Shown piece by piece: positions 7,651 through 15,338 of a stretch of 18,727 bases of DNA (its first letter is position 1; the number at the start of each line of letters is the position of its first letter). A program made the translations under genes and the position numbers. Where the stretch lies: NCBI GenBank assembly GCA_002401525.1, contig NVTH01000003.1:12759-31485 (forward strand), written 5' to 3'. Below the pieces are notes generated by a model. That model had not been told where the DNA came from. It made no database searches and was given only the letters and a program-made list of their open reading frames with translations. Source of the DNA: Moraxellaceae bacterium (GTDB lineage: Bacteria > Pseudomonadota > Gammaproteobacteria > Pseudomonadales > UBA3067).

Positions 7651-8859
7651 TTGAACGGTAGTGTTGAGAATTCTGCAGCGGGTCAATTATTATCGGATCA
7701 TTGTCGCTGGATGGCGCTTGCTATTCAGTTGGCTCGCAAAGGCCTTTATACCACTCATCCTAATCCTCGGGTGGGCTGCGTTGTAGTGAATGACGGCAAG
7801 TTGGTTGGGCAAGGCTGGCATCAGCATGCGGGGCAAGGCCATGCCGAAGTGAATGCCTTGCAAGACGCAGGCAATCTAGCCCAAGGCGCAACGGCTTACG
7901 TTACTTTAGAACCCTGTTGCCACACGGGCAAAACCCCTCCTTGCACAAACGCATTGATTGAAGCGAAAGTGTCGCGGGTGGTGGTGGCAATGCAAGACCC
8001 TAACCCTTTGGTCGCCGGCAATGGCGTCGAGCTATTGCGTCAGCAAGGCATCGAGGTGGTGAGTGGGGTTTTGGAAGCTGAATCGAAAGCGCTTAATCCC
8101 GGCTTTATTCAACGCATGACCCATAAACGACCTTGGGTGCGTTGTAAAATGGCGATGAGTTTGGATGGCCGAACGGCGCTTCATAACGGTCAGAGCAAAT
8201 GGATCACCGGGCCGGAGGCGCGTGCCGATGTGCAGCGTTGGCGAGCCCAAAGCGGTGCTATTTTAACTGGCATCAATACGGTTTTAGCCGATGACCCTTC
8301 TCTGAATGTGCGGCTGACGGATTGGCAGGGAGAGCGCCCTGAGTGCTGGCGACATCAAGAGGATTTATTGCAGCCAGATCTATTCGTGTTGGACAGTCAT
8401 CTTCGGGTATCTCCGCAAGCAAAAATCTTTTCTGTTGCCCGAAAAAACCACCTCATTACTGCCTCCCCAAGCGCTTCCTCCGCTCAAAACACTCAAAGCC
8501 ACGCGTTAAAAACTCAGCAACTTATTGATCTGGGTGTGGACGTGGTTGCGCTGAAATCTGGCGTCTCTGGGATTGATTTAAAGGAGTTACTGACTTTCCT
8601 TGCCAAGCAAGAAGTCAATGAGCTTTGGGTGGAGTCGGGTGCTGCGTTAGCCGGCCAGATGGCAGCGCATCACTTAGTAGACGAATACGTTATTTATATC
8701 GCTAGCAAGCTGATGGGGGACCGCGCCCAGCCTTTGTTTAAACTGCCCGAATATGAATCAATGGGAGATATTCCACAGCTGGTGTGGCAAGATGTCCGCC
8801 AAATTGGCGATGACCTTCGGGTGATTGCGCGGCCGATTCAAAAGCAAGCGACTCAATAG
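7651..8859 (+). CDS. ribD: bifunctional diaminohydroxyphosphoribosylaminopyrimidine deaminase / 5-amino-6-(5-phosphoribosylamino)uracil reductase
   Basis: RibD carries out the second and third steps of riboflavin synthesis: zinc-dependent deamination of the pyrimidine produced from GTP, then NADPH-dependent reduction of its ribosyl chain. Numbered from the TTG at 7651 (402 residues), the N-terminal deaminase has HAE (64-66) and PCCHTGKTPPC (88-98), which supply zinc ligands H64, C89 and C98 and the catalytic glutamate E66. The reductase domain runs from about 162 to 395 and begins RPWVRCKMAMSLDGRTAL. The protein is longer than E. coli RibD, mainly through loops around 225-240 and 268-288. Starting at the GTG at 7642 would add three residues. 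It lies in the operon between nrdR and ribE, 12 bases before ribE. Confidence 0.96.
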   Translation: MNGSVENSAAGQLLSDHCRWMALAIQLARKGLYTTHPNPRVGCVVVNDGKLVGQGWHQHAGQGHAEVNALQDAGNLAQGATAYVTLEPCCHTGKTPPCTNALIEAKVSRVVVAMQDPNPLVAGNGVELLRQQGIEVVSGVLEAESKALNPGFIQRMTHKRPWVRCKMAMSLDGRTALHNGQSKWITGPEARADVQRWRAQSGAILTGINTVLADDPSLNVRLTDWQGERPECWRHQEDLLQPDLFVLDSHLRVSPQAKIFSVARKNHLITASPSASSAQNTQSHALKTQQLIDLGVDVVALKSGVSGIDLKELLTFLAKQEVNELWVESGAALAGQMAAHHLVDEYVIYIASKLMGDRAQPLFKLPEYESMGDIPQLVWQDVRQIGDDLRVIARPIQKQATQ

Positions 8860-8871
8860 CAGGGGATAGAG

Positions 8872-9540
8872 GTGTTTACTGGGATTGTGGAGACGGTGGG
8901 CGAAATTAAGCAGGTCAGCGCTCGCCAAGGGGACATAACGTTGTGTGTGGACAGCAAAAACATGTCCCTGGATGATGTCCAATTAGGGGATAGTATCGCC
9001 ACTAATGGCGTTTGCTTGACCGTGACTACCCTTTCTAACGGGTGTTTTTGGGCCAATGTTTCCCGCGAAACTGTTTCGTGCTCTACCTTTAAAGACATCC
9101 ACGTAGGTCAAAAAGTAAACTTAGAGAAGGCCTTAACCTTGCAATCTCGTTTGGGTGGACATATCGTGGCAGGTCACGTAGACGGTGTTGGAGAGATTCA
9201 ACAGCTGCGCAATGACGGTGATTCGGTCTATGTTTGTATTGCTGCGCCGGAAGAGATCGCTCCCTATATTGCCCACAAGGGTTCCATCTGTGTGGATGGC
9301 ATCAGCCTGACGGTGAACGGGGTGAATGGCAACGAATTTGAACTTAATTTAATCCCTCACACTGCCGGACACTCCACTGCAACGGCATGGAAAGTGGGAC
9401 AACGGCTTAATTTAGAAGCGGACTTGGTGGCTAGACACATTGAAAGACTGCTGCAATTTCAGCACACTTCGCCCTCCGTTAATAAGGAAAGCGCGTTAAG
9501 CAAAGCATTTTTAGCCGAGAATGGGTTTTTAAAGCCCTAA
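8872..9540 (+). CDS. ribE: riboflavin synthase, alpha subunit
   Basis: RibE dismutates two molecules of 6,7-dimethyl-8-ribityllumazine into riboflavin and a pyrimidine that is recycled to lumazine synthase. The 222-residue protein shows the two tandem lumazine-binding barrels of the family. The first begins with the diagnostic MFTGIVE and contains TNGVCLTVT (about 43-51). The second contains the parallel VDGISLTVNG (about 141-150). The HIVAGHVDGVG segment (about 97-107) joins them. The start is GTG at 8872, with AGGGG at 8861-8865 as ribosome binding site, 12 bases after ribD. A polar C-terminal tail of about 25 residues follows the second barrel. Some naming schemes call this gene ribC. Confidence 0.97.
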   Translation: MFTGIVETVGEIKQVSARQGDITLCVDSKNMSLDDVQLGDSIATNGVCLTVTTLSNGCFWANVSRETVSCSTFKDIHVGQKVNLEKALTLQSRLGGHIVAGHVDGVGEIQQLRNDGDSVYVCIAAPEEIAPYIAHKGSICVDGISLTVNGVNGNEFELNLIPHTAGHSTATAWKVGQRLNLEADLVARHIERLLQFQHTSPSVNKESALSKAFLAENGFLKP

Positions 9541-9620
9541 CGCTGTGTGAAATAAATAGTGTTTGATCAATAGAAATTACAATAGCCGGCCATTCGTCTG
9601 GCATTAATAATGAGCTGATT

Positions 9621-10721
9621 ATGAAGTTAAATTCAATAAAAGAAATTATTGAAGACATTCGCCTAGGAAAAATGGTCATTCTGATGGATGACGAAGACCG
9701 TGAAAATGAAGGCGATTTAATTATGGCGGCCACTCATGTGCGGCCTGATGATATTAATTTTATGGCGACCCATGCGCGGGGATTGATTTGCCTCACGCTA
9801 ACCGAGGAGCGTTGCCAATACCTCAAGTTGCCTTTGATGGTCTCCGAGAATGATTCTTCCCACGGCACAAATTTCACCGTGTCAATCGAAGCGCGTGAAG
9901 GCGTGACCACAGGAATCTCCGCTGCAGACCGGGCTCATACGGTACGTGTGGCGGTGGGTAAAGACTCTAAGCCGGGCGATATCGTGTTGCCAGGGCATAT
10001 TTTCCCGCTGATGGCCGAGTCGGGAGGCGTGCTTTATCGTGCTGGGCACACTGAAGCCGGGTGCGACCTTTCTCGTTTGGCTGGGCTTGATCCTTCAGCG
10101 GTGATTGTTGAAATCATGAATGCTGACGGCACCATGGCGCGTCGCCCTGATTTGGAAAAGTTTGCTGAATTACATGATTTAAAAGTGGGCACCATTGCCG
10201 ATCTGATTCAATACCGTGCGGTCAATGAGAAGACGGTGGATCGCATTGCTGAGAATGAAATTGAAACGGAATTTGGTCCCTTCCGAGTGGTGAGCTATCG
10301 TGATCTTATTGATGGCATTAGTCATATTGCCCTAGTTCGTGGAGACCCGAGTAAAGAAGATTGCCCTATTGTACGAGTTCAATCTCCCGAGACCATGAGG
10401 GACTTGTTGCAGACCAAGAAGCAAGGCAGTGGCTGGAACCTTACTCGTTCTTTAAGTCGTGTGGCTGAAGAAGAGAATGGTGTGGTGATTTTGCTTGGGC
10501 AAGAGCGTGTGAACAATGATTTAGCGCAGTTGGTGGACGATTACTGCGCGCACCGTTTTGATCAAAACGTTTCTTTTCGCGGGCACCGAATTATCGGCAC
10601 TGGATCGCAAATTCTGCGGGATTTAGGGGTCCATAAAATGCGCTTATTAAGTTCTCCTGCAAAATTCAGTGGTTTGTCTGGATTTGATTTGGAGATCGTA
10701 GAGTACATTCCTTTTTCATAG
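9621..10721 (+). CDS. ribB: 3,4-dihydroxy-2-butanone 4-phosphate synthase with degenerate GTP cyclohydrolase II-like C-terminal domain (RibBX type)
   Basis: The N-terminal half (about 1-205) is a complete RibB, which converts ribulose 5-phosphate to the four-carbon unit of riboflavin. It has the acidic [15 protein letters not shown] (23-37), HARGLICL (51-58) and [17 protein letters not shown] (140-156). The C-terminal half (about 206-366) is similar in layout to GTP cyclohydrolase II, but the zinc cysteines expected after VRVQS (251-255) are absent and the REGRGIGL-type catalytic loop is replaced around 290-300 by [10 protein letters not shown]. It should therefore not open GTP. Such proteins are known in Proteobacteria as RibBX, and databases often mislabel them RibBA. 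No strong ribosome binding site is seen. An 80-base gap separates it from ribE, and I saw no FMN riboswitch there. Confidence 0.94.
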   Translation: MKLNSIKEIIEDIRLGKMVILMDDEDRENEGDLIMAATHVRPDDINFMATHARGLICLTLTEERCQYLKLPLMVSENDSSHGTNFTVSIEAREGVTTGISAADRAHTVRVAVGKDSKPGDIVLPGHIFPLMAESGGVLYRAGHTEAGCDLSRLAGLDPSAVIVEIMNADGTMARRPDLEKFAELHDLKVGTIADLIQYRAVNEKTVDRIAENEIETEFGPFRVVSYRDLIDGISHIALVRGDPSKEDCPIVRVQSPETMRDLLQTKKQGSGWNLTRSLSRVAEEENGVVILLGQERVNNDLAQLVDDYCAHRFDQNVSFRGHRIIGTGSQILRDLGVHKMRLLSSPAKFSGLSGFDLEIVEYIPFS

Positions 10722-10758
10722 TGTTTTCCAAAATTAGTGTTAATAAAAGGTTGTTGCA

Positions 10759-11238
10759 ATGAGTCAAATTAAATCAACGGAAGGTGATTTCGCTTCCGTC
10801 TCCGGGCGCTATGCATTAGTGGTTGGGCGCTTTAACAGTTTTGTAGTGGAAAGCTTGGTGGAAGGCGCAATCGATTCGTTAATGCGTCACGGCGTTGCTG
10901 AGGCTGATATTGAAATTTTCCGTGTGCCAGGGGCTTTTGAAATGCCATTGGCGGTGCAGCGAGTAGCAGCCACTAAAAAGTTTGATGCCATTGTTGCATT
11001 AGGTGCGGTTATTCGTGGCGGCACCCCTCACTTTGAATACGTTGCGGGAGAATGCACTAAAGGCATTGCGCAAGTATCATTGCAACATGACATTCCCGTT
11101 GCTTTTGGTGTGCTGACGGTGGATTCCATTGAGCAAGCCATTGAACGCAGTGGCACTAAAGCCGGCAACAAAGGCGCCGAGGCAGCGATGAGTGCTTTGG
11201 AAATGGTCAGCTTGTTTAAAAATATGGGTATTTCATGA
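10759..11238 (+). CDS. ribH: 6,7-dimethyl-8-ribityllumazine synthase
   Basis: RibH condenses the pyrimidine made by the RibD branch with the butanone phosphate made by RibB, giving the substrate of riboflavin synthase. Members form pentamers or 60-subunit capsids. The 159-residue protein shows substrate-site motifs VPGAFE (56-61), [14 protein letters not shown] (82-95) with the likely catalytic H91, FGVLT (116-120) and [13 protein letters not shown] (131-143). AAAGG lies nine bases before the ATG. Its stop overlaps the nusB start by four bases (ATGA), so the two are translationally coupled. Confidence 0.97.
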   Translation: MSQIKSTEGDFASVSGRYALVVGRFNSFVVESLVEGAIDSLMRHGVAEADIEIFRVPGAFEMPLAVQRVAATKKFDAIVALGAVIRGGTPHFEYVAGECTKGIAQVSLQHDIPVAFGVLTVDSIEQAIERSGTKAGNKGAEAAMSALEMVSLFKNMGIS

Positions 11239-11693
11239 GCGCACCGAATGCGCCTAAGAAATCAAGGCCTTCTGCACGAAAAAAAGCGCGACGCCTAGCG
11301 GTTCAAGCGCTTTATCAATGGCAGGTTGCGGGTGGTAATCTGTCCGCTATCGAAACGCAGTTTCTAGAAAACAATGACACTAGAAAAATTGATACGGATT
11401 ATTTTCATGAGTTGCTGCATAAAATTCCCGCAGTTGTCGATGAGCTAGACGAAAAGATCGATAGCTTTTTAGACCGAAAAAAAGAAGCGCTGGGTGTTGT
11501 GGAGCTTGCTGTGCTTCGTATCGGCACCTACGAACTTTGCCATCGAATTGATATCCCTTATCGGGTAGTGATTAACGAAGGCGTTGAGTTGACTAAAATG
11601 TTTGGTGCCGAAGAAAGCTTCCGATACATTAATGGGGTACTTGATAAGGTTGCCAAGCAAACCCGACAAGCCGAGCTTACGAGCAAAAAGTAG
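11235..11693 (+). CDS. nusB: transcription antitermination factor NusB
   Basis: NusB pairs with NusE (ribosomal protein S10), binds boxA RNA and helps RNA polymerase read through rRNA operons. The 152-residue all-helical protein begins with a basic tail ([13 protein letters not shown]) followed by the [12 protein letters not shown] helix typical of the family. Further signatures are [16 protein letters not shown] (about 86-101) and [17 protein letters not shown] (about 108-124), ending with a final [12 protein letters not shown] helix. The ATG overlaps the ribH stop, a conserved arrangement in gammaproteobacteria. A 131-base gap with a strong inverted repeat follows before thiL. Confidence 0.97.
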   Translation: MSAPNAPKKSRPSARKKARRLAVQALYQWQVAGGNLSAIETQFLENNDTRKIDTDYFHELLHKIPAVVDELDEKIDSFLDRKKEALGVVELAVLRIGTYELCHRIDIPYRVVINEGVELTKMFGAEESFRYINGVLDKVAKQTRQAELTSKK

Positions 11694-11717
11694 TCGGCGG
11701 CATTGACTGCAAATTAA

Positions 11718-11762
11718 AGCCTGAATTGAAACAATGCGACACCTAAAGCATCAATTCAGGCT
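11718..11762 (+). repeat. 12-bp inverted repeat between nusB and thiL (possible terminator or processing hairpin)
   Basis: AGCCTGAATTGA (11718-11729) pairs exactly with TCAATTCAGGCT (11751-11762) around a 21-base loop. It begins 25 bases after the nusB stop and is followed by an AT-rich stretch (GTAATATATTT), not a clean T-run. It could end or partly end the rib-nusB transcript, protect its 3' end, or serve as a protein site. Confidence 0.6.
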
Positions 11763-11788
11763 GTAATATATTTAACCTTCACATTTTT

Positions 11789-11813
11789 CAAGCTTTATAT
11801 TGACCAAGCTTTA
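11789..11813. repeat. pair of CAAGCTTTA direct repeats just upstream of thiL
   Basis: The nonamer CAAGCTTTA occurs at 11789-11797 and 11805-11813, 16 bases apart, ending 11 bases before the thiL ATG. Each copy includes the palindrome AAGCTT. They could be a tandem regulator site or chance in an AT-rich stretch. Confidence 0.4.
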
Positions 11814-11824
11814 AATTTTATCGC

Positions 11825-12790
11825 ATGCCCCTATCTGAGTTTGAGTTAATCAGTCGATTTTTCAATCGGCCATCAAAGCAACAATATTCCTCTGTGGCGA
11901 AAGGCATAGGGGATGATTGTGCGATTCTAAATGTTCCTCCTGAACAACAGTTGTTAGTGTCTACGGATACCTTGGTGGAAGGGGTGCATTTTCCTGAGCA
12001 AGCGTTGGCGAGGGACATTGCTTATCGCTGCGTCGCCGTTAATATCAGCGATATTGTGGCAATGGGAGGCGAGCCACAATGGCTGAGCTTGGCTTTAACT
12101 TTGCCGCGTGCAGAGGAGGCCTGGGTTGAGAAGTTCAGTATTGGGTTTTTTGAGGCTGCAGATGATTTTAACGTGCAGCTAATTGGCGGCGACACTACTC
12201 GAGGACCGCTGAGTATTACCCTCACTGTCTACGGGTTTACGCCCCACGGTTCGGCTGTATTACGCTCGGGTGCGCAGATCGGTGATGGTATTTATGTCAG
12301 CGGTGAATTCGGGGATGCGGCGGCGGCGTTGCATCAAATTAACAGCGGCAAACAGTTCTATCCGGAATTAATCAGTCAGTTTTATCGCCCCCAACCGCCG
12401 GTAGCGCTTGGGGTTGCATTGCGTGATGTGGCGACGGCGTGTATTGATGTGTCGGACGGTTTGCTCGCAGACTTGCAGCATATACTGTCTGCCAGTGAGG
12501 TGGGGGGGGAGTTGTGGTTGGATACGATTCCTTATAGTTTAAAACTAAAACAATATTGTGAAGCCAATGATCTCGATGCCCTCGAGTTAGCCTGCACCGG
12601 CGGAGATGATTACCAGCTTTGTTTTACCATGCCTTCAAAATTTGAAAATAAACTGCTGGAAAGTTTAATTCAGTATGATGTGACGATTAAAAAAGTGGGT
12701 CGTATCGTTTCCGGCAAAGCATTACAGTGCCTTGATGCGAATAACGCGGTGAAAGTGATGAGTCGTTCTGGGTATCAGCATTTCGGATAA
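11825..12790 (+). CDS. thiL: thiamine-monophosphate kinase
   Basis: ThiL phosphorylates thiamine monophosphate with ATP to give thiamine diphosphate, the active cofactor. The 321-residue protein belongs to the PurM/SelD-like ATPase fold. It shows the N-terminal FELISRFF, the metal-binding GIGDDCA (27-33), STDTLVEGVHF (46-56), NISDIVAMGG (73-82), GGDTTRG (121-127) and, in the second half, DVSDGLLADL (about 213-222). The ATG at 11825 has no good ribosome binding site, but the N-terminal motif leaves no better choice. It is separated from nusB by an inverted repeat and is followed after two bases by pgpA, so thiL-pgpA may be a sub-operon. I saw no thiamine riboswitch upstream. Confidence 0.97.
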   Translation: MPLSEFELISRFFNRPSKQQYSSVAKGIGDDCAILNVPPEQQLLVSTDTLVEGVHFPEQALARDIAYRCVAVNISDIVAMGGEPQWLSLALTLPRAEEAWVEKFSIGFFEAADDFNVQLIGGDTTRGPLSITLTVYGFTPHGSAVLRSGAQIGDGIYVSGEFGDAAAALHQINSGKQFYPELISQFYRPQPPVALGVALRDVATACIDVSDGLLADLQHILSASEVGGELWLDTIPYSLKLKQYCEANDLDALELACTGGDDYQLCFTMPSKFENKLLESLIQYDVTIKKVGRIVSGKALQCLDANNAVKVMSRSGYQHFG

Positions 12791-12792
12791 TT

Positions 12793-13266
12793 ATGAGTTC
12801 AATTCCTAAAGGTAGTTTAAAAAACCCGATTCACTTTCTGGCCCTGGGCTTTGGTTCAGGCATGGCGCCTAAGGCTCCAGGCACCTTTGGAACGTTAGCG
12901 GCGGTGCCTATTGTCGTGGGGTTAAGTTATTGCTCGTCAATGACTTATTTAGTGGCGTTGTTGGCGGTTACTTTGAGTGGCTTTTGGATTTGCGGTAAGG
13001 CCGCTAAGGATTGGGGGGTGCACGATCATTCCGCCATTGTTTGGGATGAGATTGCCGGATTTATGTTGACCATGTTGTGGGCCCCGGTGAGCTGGACCAG
13101 TCTTATTATTGGCTTTGCTTTGTTTCGTTTTTTTGATATCGCCAAGCCCTACCCCATCAGTTGGCTTGATAAAAATGTGGGTGGTGGGGCAGGAATAATG
13201 GTGGATGATTTGTTGGCAGGAGTTTTTGCTGCGGTGTTATTGCAGTTGTGTTTAGCGATACTTTAA
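12793..13266 (+). CDS. pgpA: phosphatidylglycerophosphatase A
   Basis: PgpA removes the terminal phosphate of phosphatidylglycerophosphate, the last step in phosphatidylglycerol synthesis at the inner membrane. The 157-residue protein has the family motifs GFGSGMAPKAPGTFGTL (19-35), DEIAGF (85-90), FRFFDIAKPYPI (111-122) and GGAGIMVDDLLAG (131-143), with hydrophobic segments around 36-65, 86-110 and 135-157. The acidic residues D85, E86, D138 and D139 probably bind magnesium. It begins two bases after the thiL stop and is probably translated from the same message. It is the last gene of the plus-strand block; the next gene is convergent. Confidence 0.95.
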   Translation: MSSIPKGSLKNPIHFLALGFGSGMAPKAPGTFGTLAAVPIVVGLSYCSSMTYLVALLAVTLSGFWICGKAAKDWGVHDHSAIVWDEIAGFMLTMLWAPVSWTSLIIGFALFRFFDIAKPYPISWLDKNVGGGAGIMVDDLLAGVFAAVLLQLCLAIL

Positions 13267-13283
13267 CGGGCTTGATTTTTATT

Positions 13284-13304
13284 GTTGTTAATCTAAGTAA
13301 CAAC
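13284..13304. terminator. possible weak terminator hairpin between convergent pgpA and the acyl-CoA synthetase gene
   Basis: GTTGTTA (13284-13290) pairs exactly with TAACAAC (13298-13304) around a seven-base loop, 18 bases after the pgpA stop and in a gap where two genes converge. The stem is AT-rich and has only a short TTT after it on the plus strand, so as an intrinsic terminator it would be weak. Confidence 0.35.
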
Positions 13305-13360
13305 TTTAGGTTCATTTATAGGAATCTTTGGTTATGCCTCGGTAGCGGAGCAGGTAAGCA

Positions 13361-15253
13361 TTAGTCGATCAATGCAGGTGCTGAAGAAAAGGCGTCGTTA
13401 ATTTCATCCAAGATTGCTGGGTCGTCAATGGTCGGGGGAGTGGAATAGGGCTCGCCATTAGCAATGCTACGAATTATCTTACGAAGAATTTTTCCAGAGC
13501 GAGTTTTAGGTAATCGTTTAACAATAAAAGACTGTTTAAAACAAGCAAACGGGCCAATCTGTTCTCTGACCATGTTCACTAATTCTTGCTGAAGTGTACC
13601 TTCATCGATGTCGATACGATCTTTGAGGATGGTTAATGCGATAGGGATTTGCCCTTTGAGATCATCATTAATCCCCACCACAGCGCATTCCGCTACGGCG
13701 CTGTGGGAGGCGATGATTTCTTCCATTTCTCCGGTCGAGAGTCGGTGTCCGGCAATATTAATAACGTCATCGGTACGACCCATGATAAATAGGAAGCCTT
13801 CGTGGTCGATGTAGCCGCCGTCGCCTGTGAGGTAGTATCCCGGGTAGGTGGATAAATAGGCTTGTTTGAAGTGCTGCGAATTTTGCCAGAGGGTGGTCAG
13901 GCATCCTGGCGGCAAGGGGAGCTTTAGTGCGATATTGCCGGTTTTATTTGCGTCCAGAACTTTTCCTTGATCATCAAGAATTTCAACTTTGAATCCAGGA
14001 ATTGGAAAAGTGGCTGAGCCTGCTTTGGTTGTTTGAGGTTCTATGCCAATGGGGTTGGCTGCGATGGCCCAGGCGGTTTCTGTTTGCCACCAATGATCTA
14101 AAACGGGAATCTCGAGCAGTTCTTTGAGCCAGTGATAAGTAGGCGGATCTAATCGCTCACCGGCAAGGAAAAGATTTTTAAGGCTGGATATGTCGTATTT
14201 TTTGAGTAGTTCACCGTCTGGATCCTCTTTCTTGATGGCCCGGAATGCGGTTGGGGCAACGAAAAAAGCGTTCACTTTATACTCTTCAATGACGCGCCAG
14301 TAAGCGCCCGCGTCCGGAGTGCGCACGGGTTTTCCTTCATACAGGAGCGTGCAGCAGCCGGTAATGAGTGGCGCGTAAACGATGTAGGAATGCCCCACCA
14401 CCCAGCCGACGTCGGAGCCGGCCCAATAGACATCACCCGGGTTGCAATCGTAGACCGTTTTCATGCTGTATTTCATTGCCACGGCATGCCCGCCGTTGTC
14501 TCTAACAACTCCTTTAGGTTGGCCTGTGGTGCCGGAGGTATAGAGGATGTACAACGGGTCTGTGGATTTGAGTGGGACTGGGTCTACGGGTTCTGCTTGG
14601 CGGTAAAGCGTATTCCAGTTGTGGTCTCTGGGCGTGGATAGTTCCGCTTTGAGTTGTTCCCGCTGAAAGATAATGCAGTGCTCGGGAGGGCAGTTGGCTT
14701 GTTGAATGGCACTGTCGAGTAAGGGTTTGTAAGGGATGATGCGATCCACTTCGATGCCACAGGATGCGCTGATAATGACGTTGGGTTGCGCATCGTCAAT
14801 GCGTAGGGCTAATTCTTTGGCGGCAAAGCCACCGAATACGACGCAATGCACTGCGCCTATACGTGCGCAAGCAAGCATGGCAATCACTGCTTCGGGAATC
14901 ATGGGCATGTAAATAATGACGCGGTCGCCCTTGTCGACGTCCAGGGTTTTGAGTGCGCCAGCAAAGCGTGCCACTTGTTCTGTGAGTTCAGCGTAGGTGT
15001 ATTGTTTTTTTGTACCGCTGACAGGGGAATCGTAAATTAATGCGGTTTGATCTGCCCGGCCGTTTTCAACGTGATGATCAAGAGCGAGATAGGAGGTGTT
15101 AAGTTCTCCGTCTTCAAACCAACGATAGAGTCCAGAATCATCCTGGCTTAAAACAGTCTGCGGTTTTTTGTACCAGGCAATGTCTTCGGAAATCTGTTTC
15201 CAAAATTTTTCAGGTTGTTGAATTGATTGCTGGTACTGAATTGAGTAACTCAT
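13361..15253 (-). CDS. prpE: PrpE-like propionyl-CoA / short-chain acyl-CoA synthetase (AMP-forming)
   Basis: A 630-residue member of the acetyl/propionyl-CoA synthetase branch, which activates a short-chain acid with ATP and joins it to CoA. Motifs are the P-loop YTSGTTGQPKG (238-248), the adenine-site WWQTET (388-393), TGD (476-478), the hinge GRTDDVINIAGHR (492-504), and the catalytic lysine K588 in RSGKILRK, the residue typically acetylated for control. After WWQTET the sequence reads AWAIAANPIG, closer to PrpE (GWPIMA) than to acetyl-CoA synthetase (GGFMIT). The N-terminus YQQSIQQPEKFW also fits PrpE. Substrate preference is therefore inferred as propionate or a similar acid; acetate is not excluded. 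It lies 85 bases downstream of an acyl-CoA dehydrogenase on the same strand and is probably co-transcribed. No prpBCD genes are present. Confidence 0.87.
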   Translation of the reverse strand: MSYSIQYQQSIQQPEKFWKQISEDIAWYKKPQTVLSQDDSGLYRWFEDGELNTSYLALDHHVENGRADQTALIYDSPVSGTKKQYTYAELTEQVARFAGALKTLDVDKGDRVIIYMPMIPEAVIAMLACARIGAVHCVVFGGFAAKELALRIDDAQPNVIISASCGIEVDRIIPYKPLLDSAIQQANCPPEHCIIFQREQLKAELSTPRDHNWNTLYRQAEPVDPVPLKSTDPLYILYTSGTTGQPKGVVRDNGGHAVAMKYSMKTVYDCNPGDVYWAGSDVGWVVGHSYIVYAPLITGCCTLLYEGKPVRTPDAGAYWRVIEEYKVNAFFVAPTAFRAIKKEDPDGELLKKYDISSLKNLFLAGERLDPPTYHWLKELLEIPVLDHWWQTETAWAIAANPIGIEPQTTKAGSATFPIPGFKVEILDDQGKVLDANKTGNIALKLPLPPGCLTTLWQNSQHFKQAYLSTYPGYYLTGDGGYIDHEGFLFIMGRTDDVINIAGHRLSTGEMEEIIASHSAVAECAVVGINDDLKGQIPIALTILKDRIDIDEGTLQQELVNMVREQIGPFACFKQSFIVKRLPKTRSGKILRKIIRSIANGEPYSTPPTIDDPAILDEINDAFSSAPALID

Positions 15254-15304
15254 ATTCTTTATTGCCGGTTAAATTATTATGGGTTTATGGTGGTGGTCAA
15301 GAAT

Positions 15305-15317
15305 AAGGGGCCCCCTT
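15305..15317. repeat. GC-rich near-palindrome between the acyl-CoA dehydrogenase and synthetase genes
   Basis: AAGGG (15305-15309) and CCCTT (15313-15317) flank GCC. It sits in the 85-base gap of the presumed two-gene operon, a few bases after the dehydrogenase stop. A tight hairpin here could reduce read-through or stabilise the upstream message. It has no T-run on the minus strand. Confidence 0.3.
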
Positions 15318-15338
15318 TCCTTTTGCTCCGGCTGTCAA

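Noticed and set aside
9541..9620. FMN riboswitch before ribB, as in many gammaproteobacteria
   Set aside because: The gap is only 80 bases and has none of the conserved FMN-element blocks; the gene is embedded in the operon.
11694..11824. Thiamine riboswitch before thiL
   Set aside because: The conserved CTGAGA and related blocks are not present; the only structure is the simple inverted repeat.
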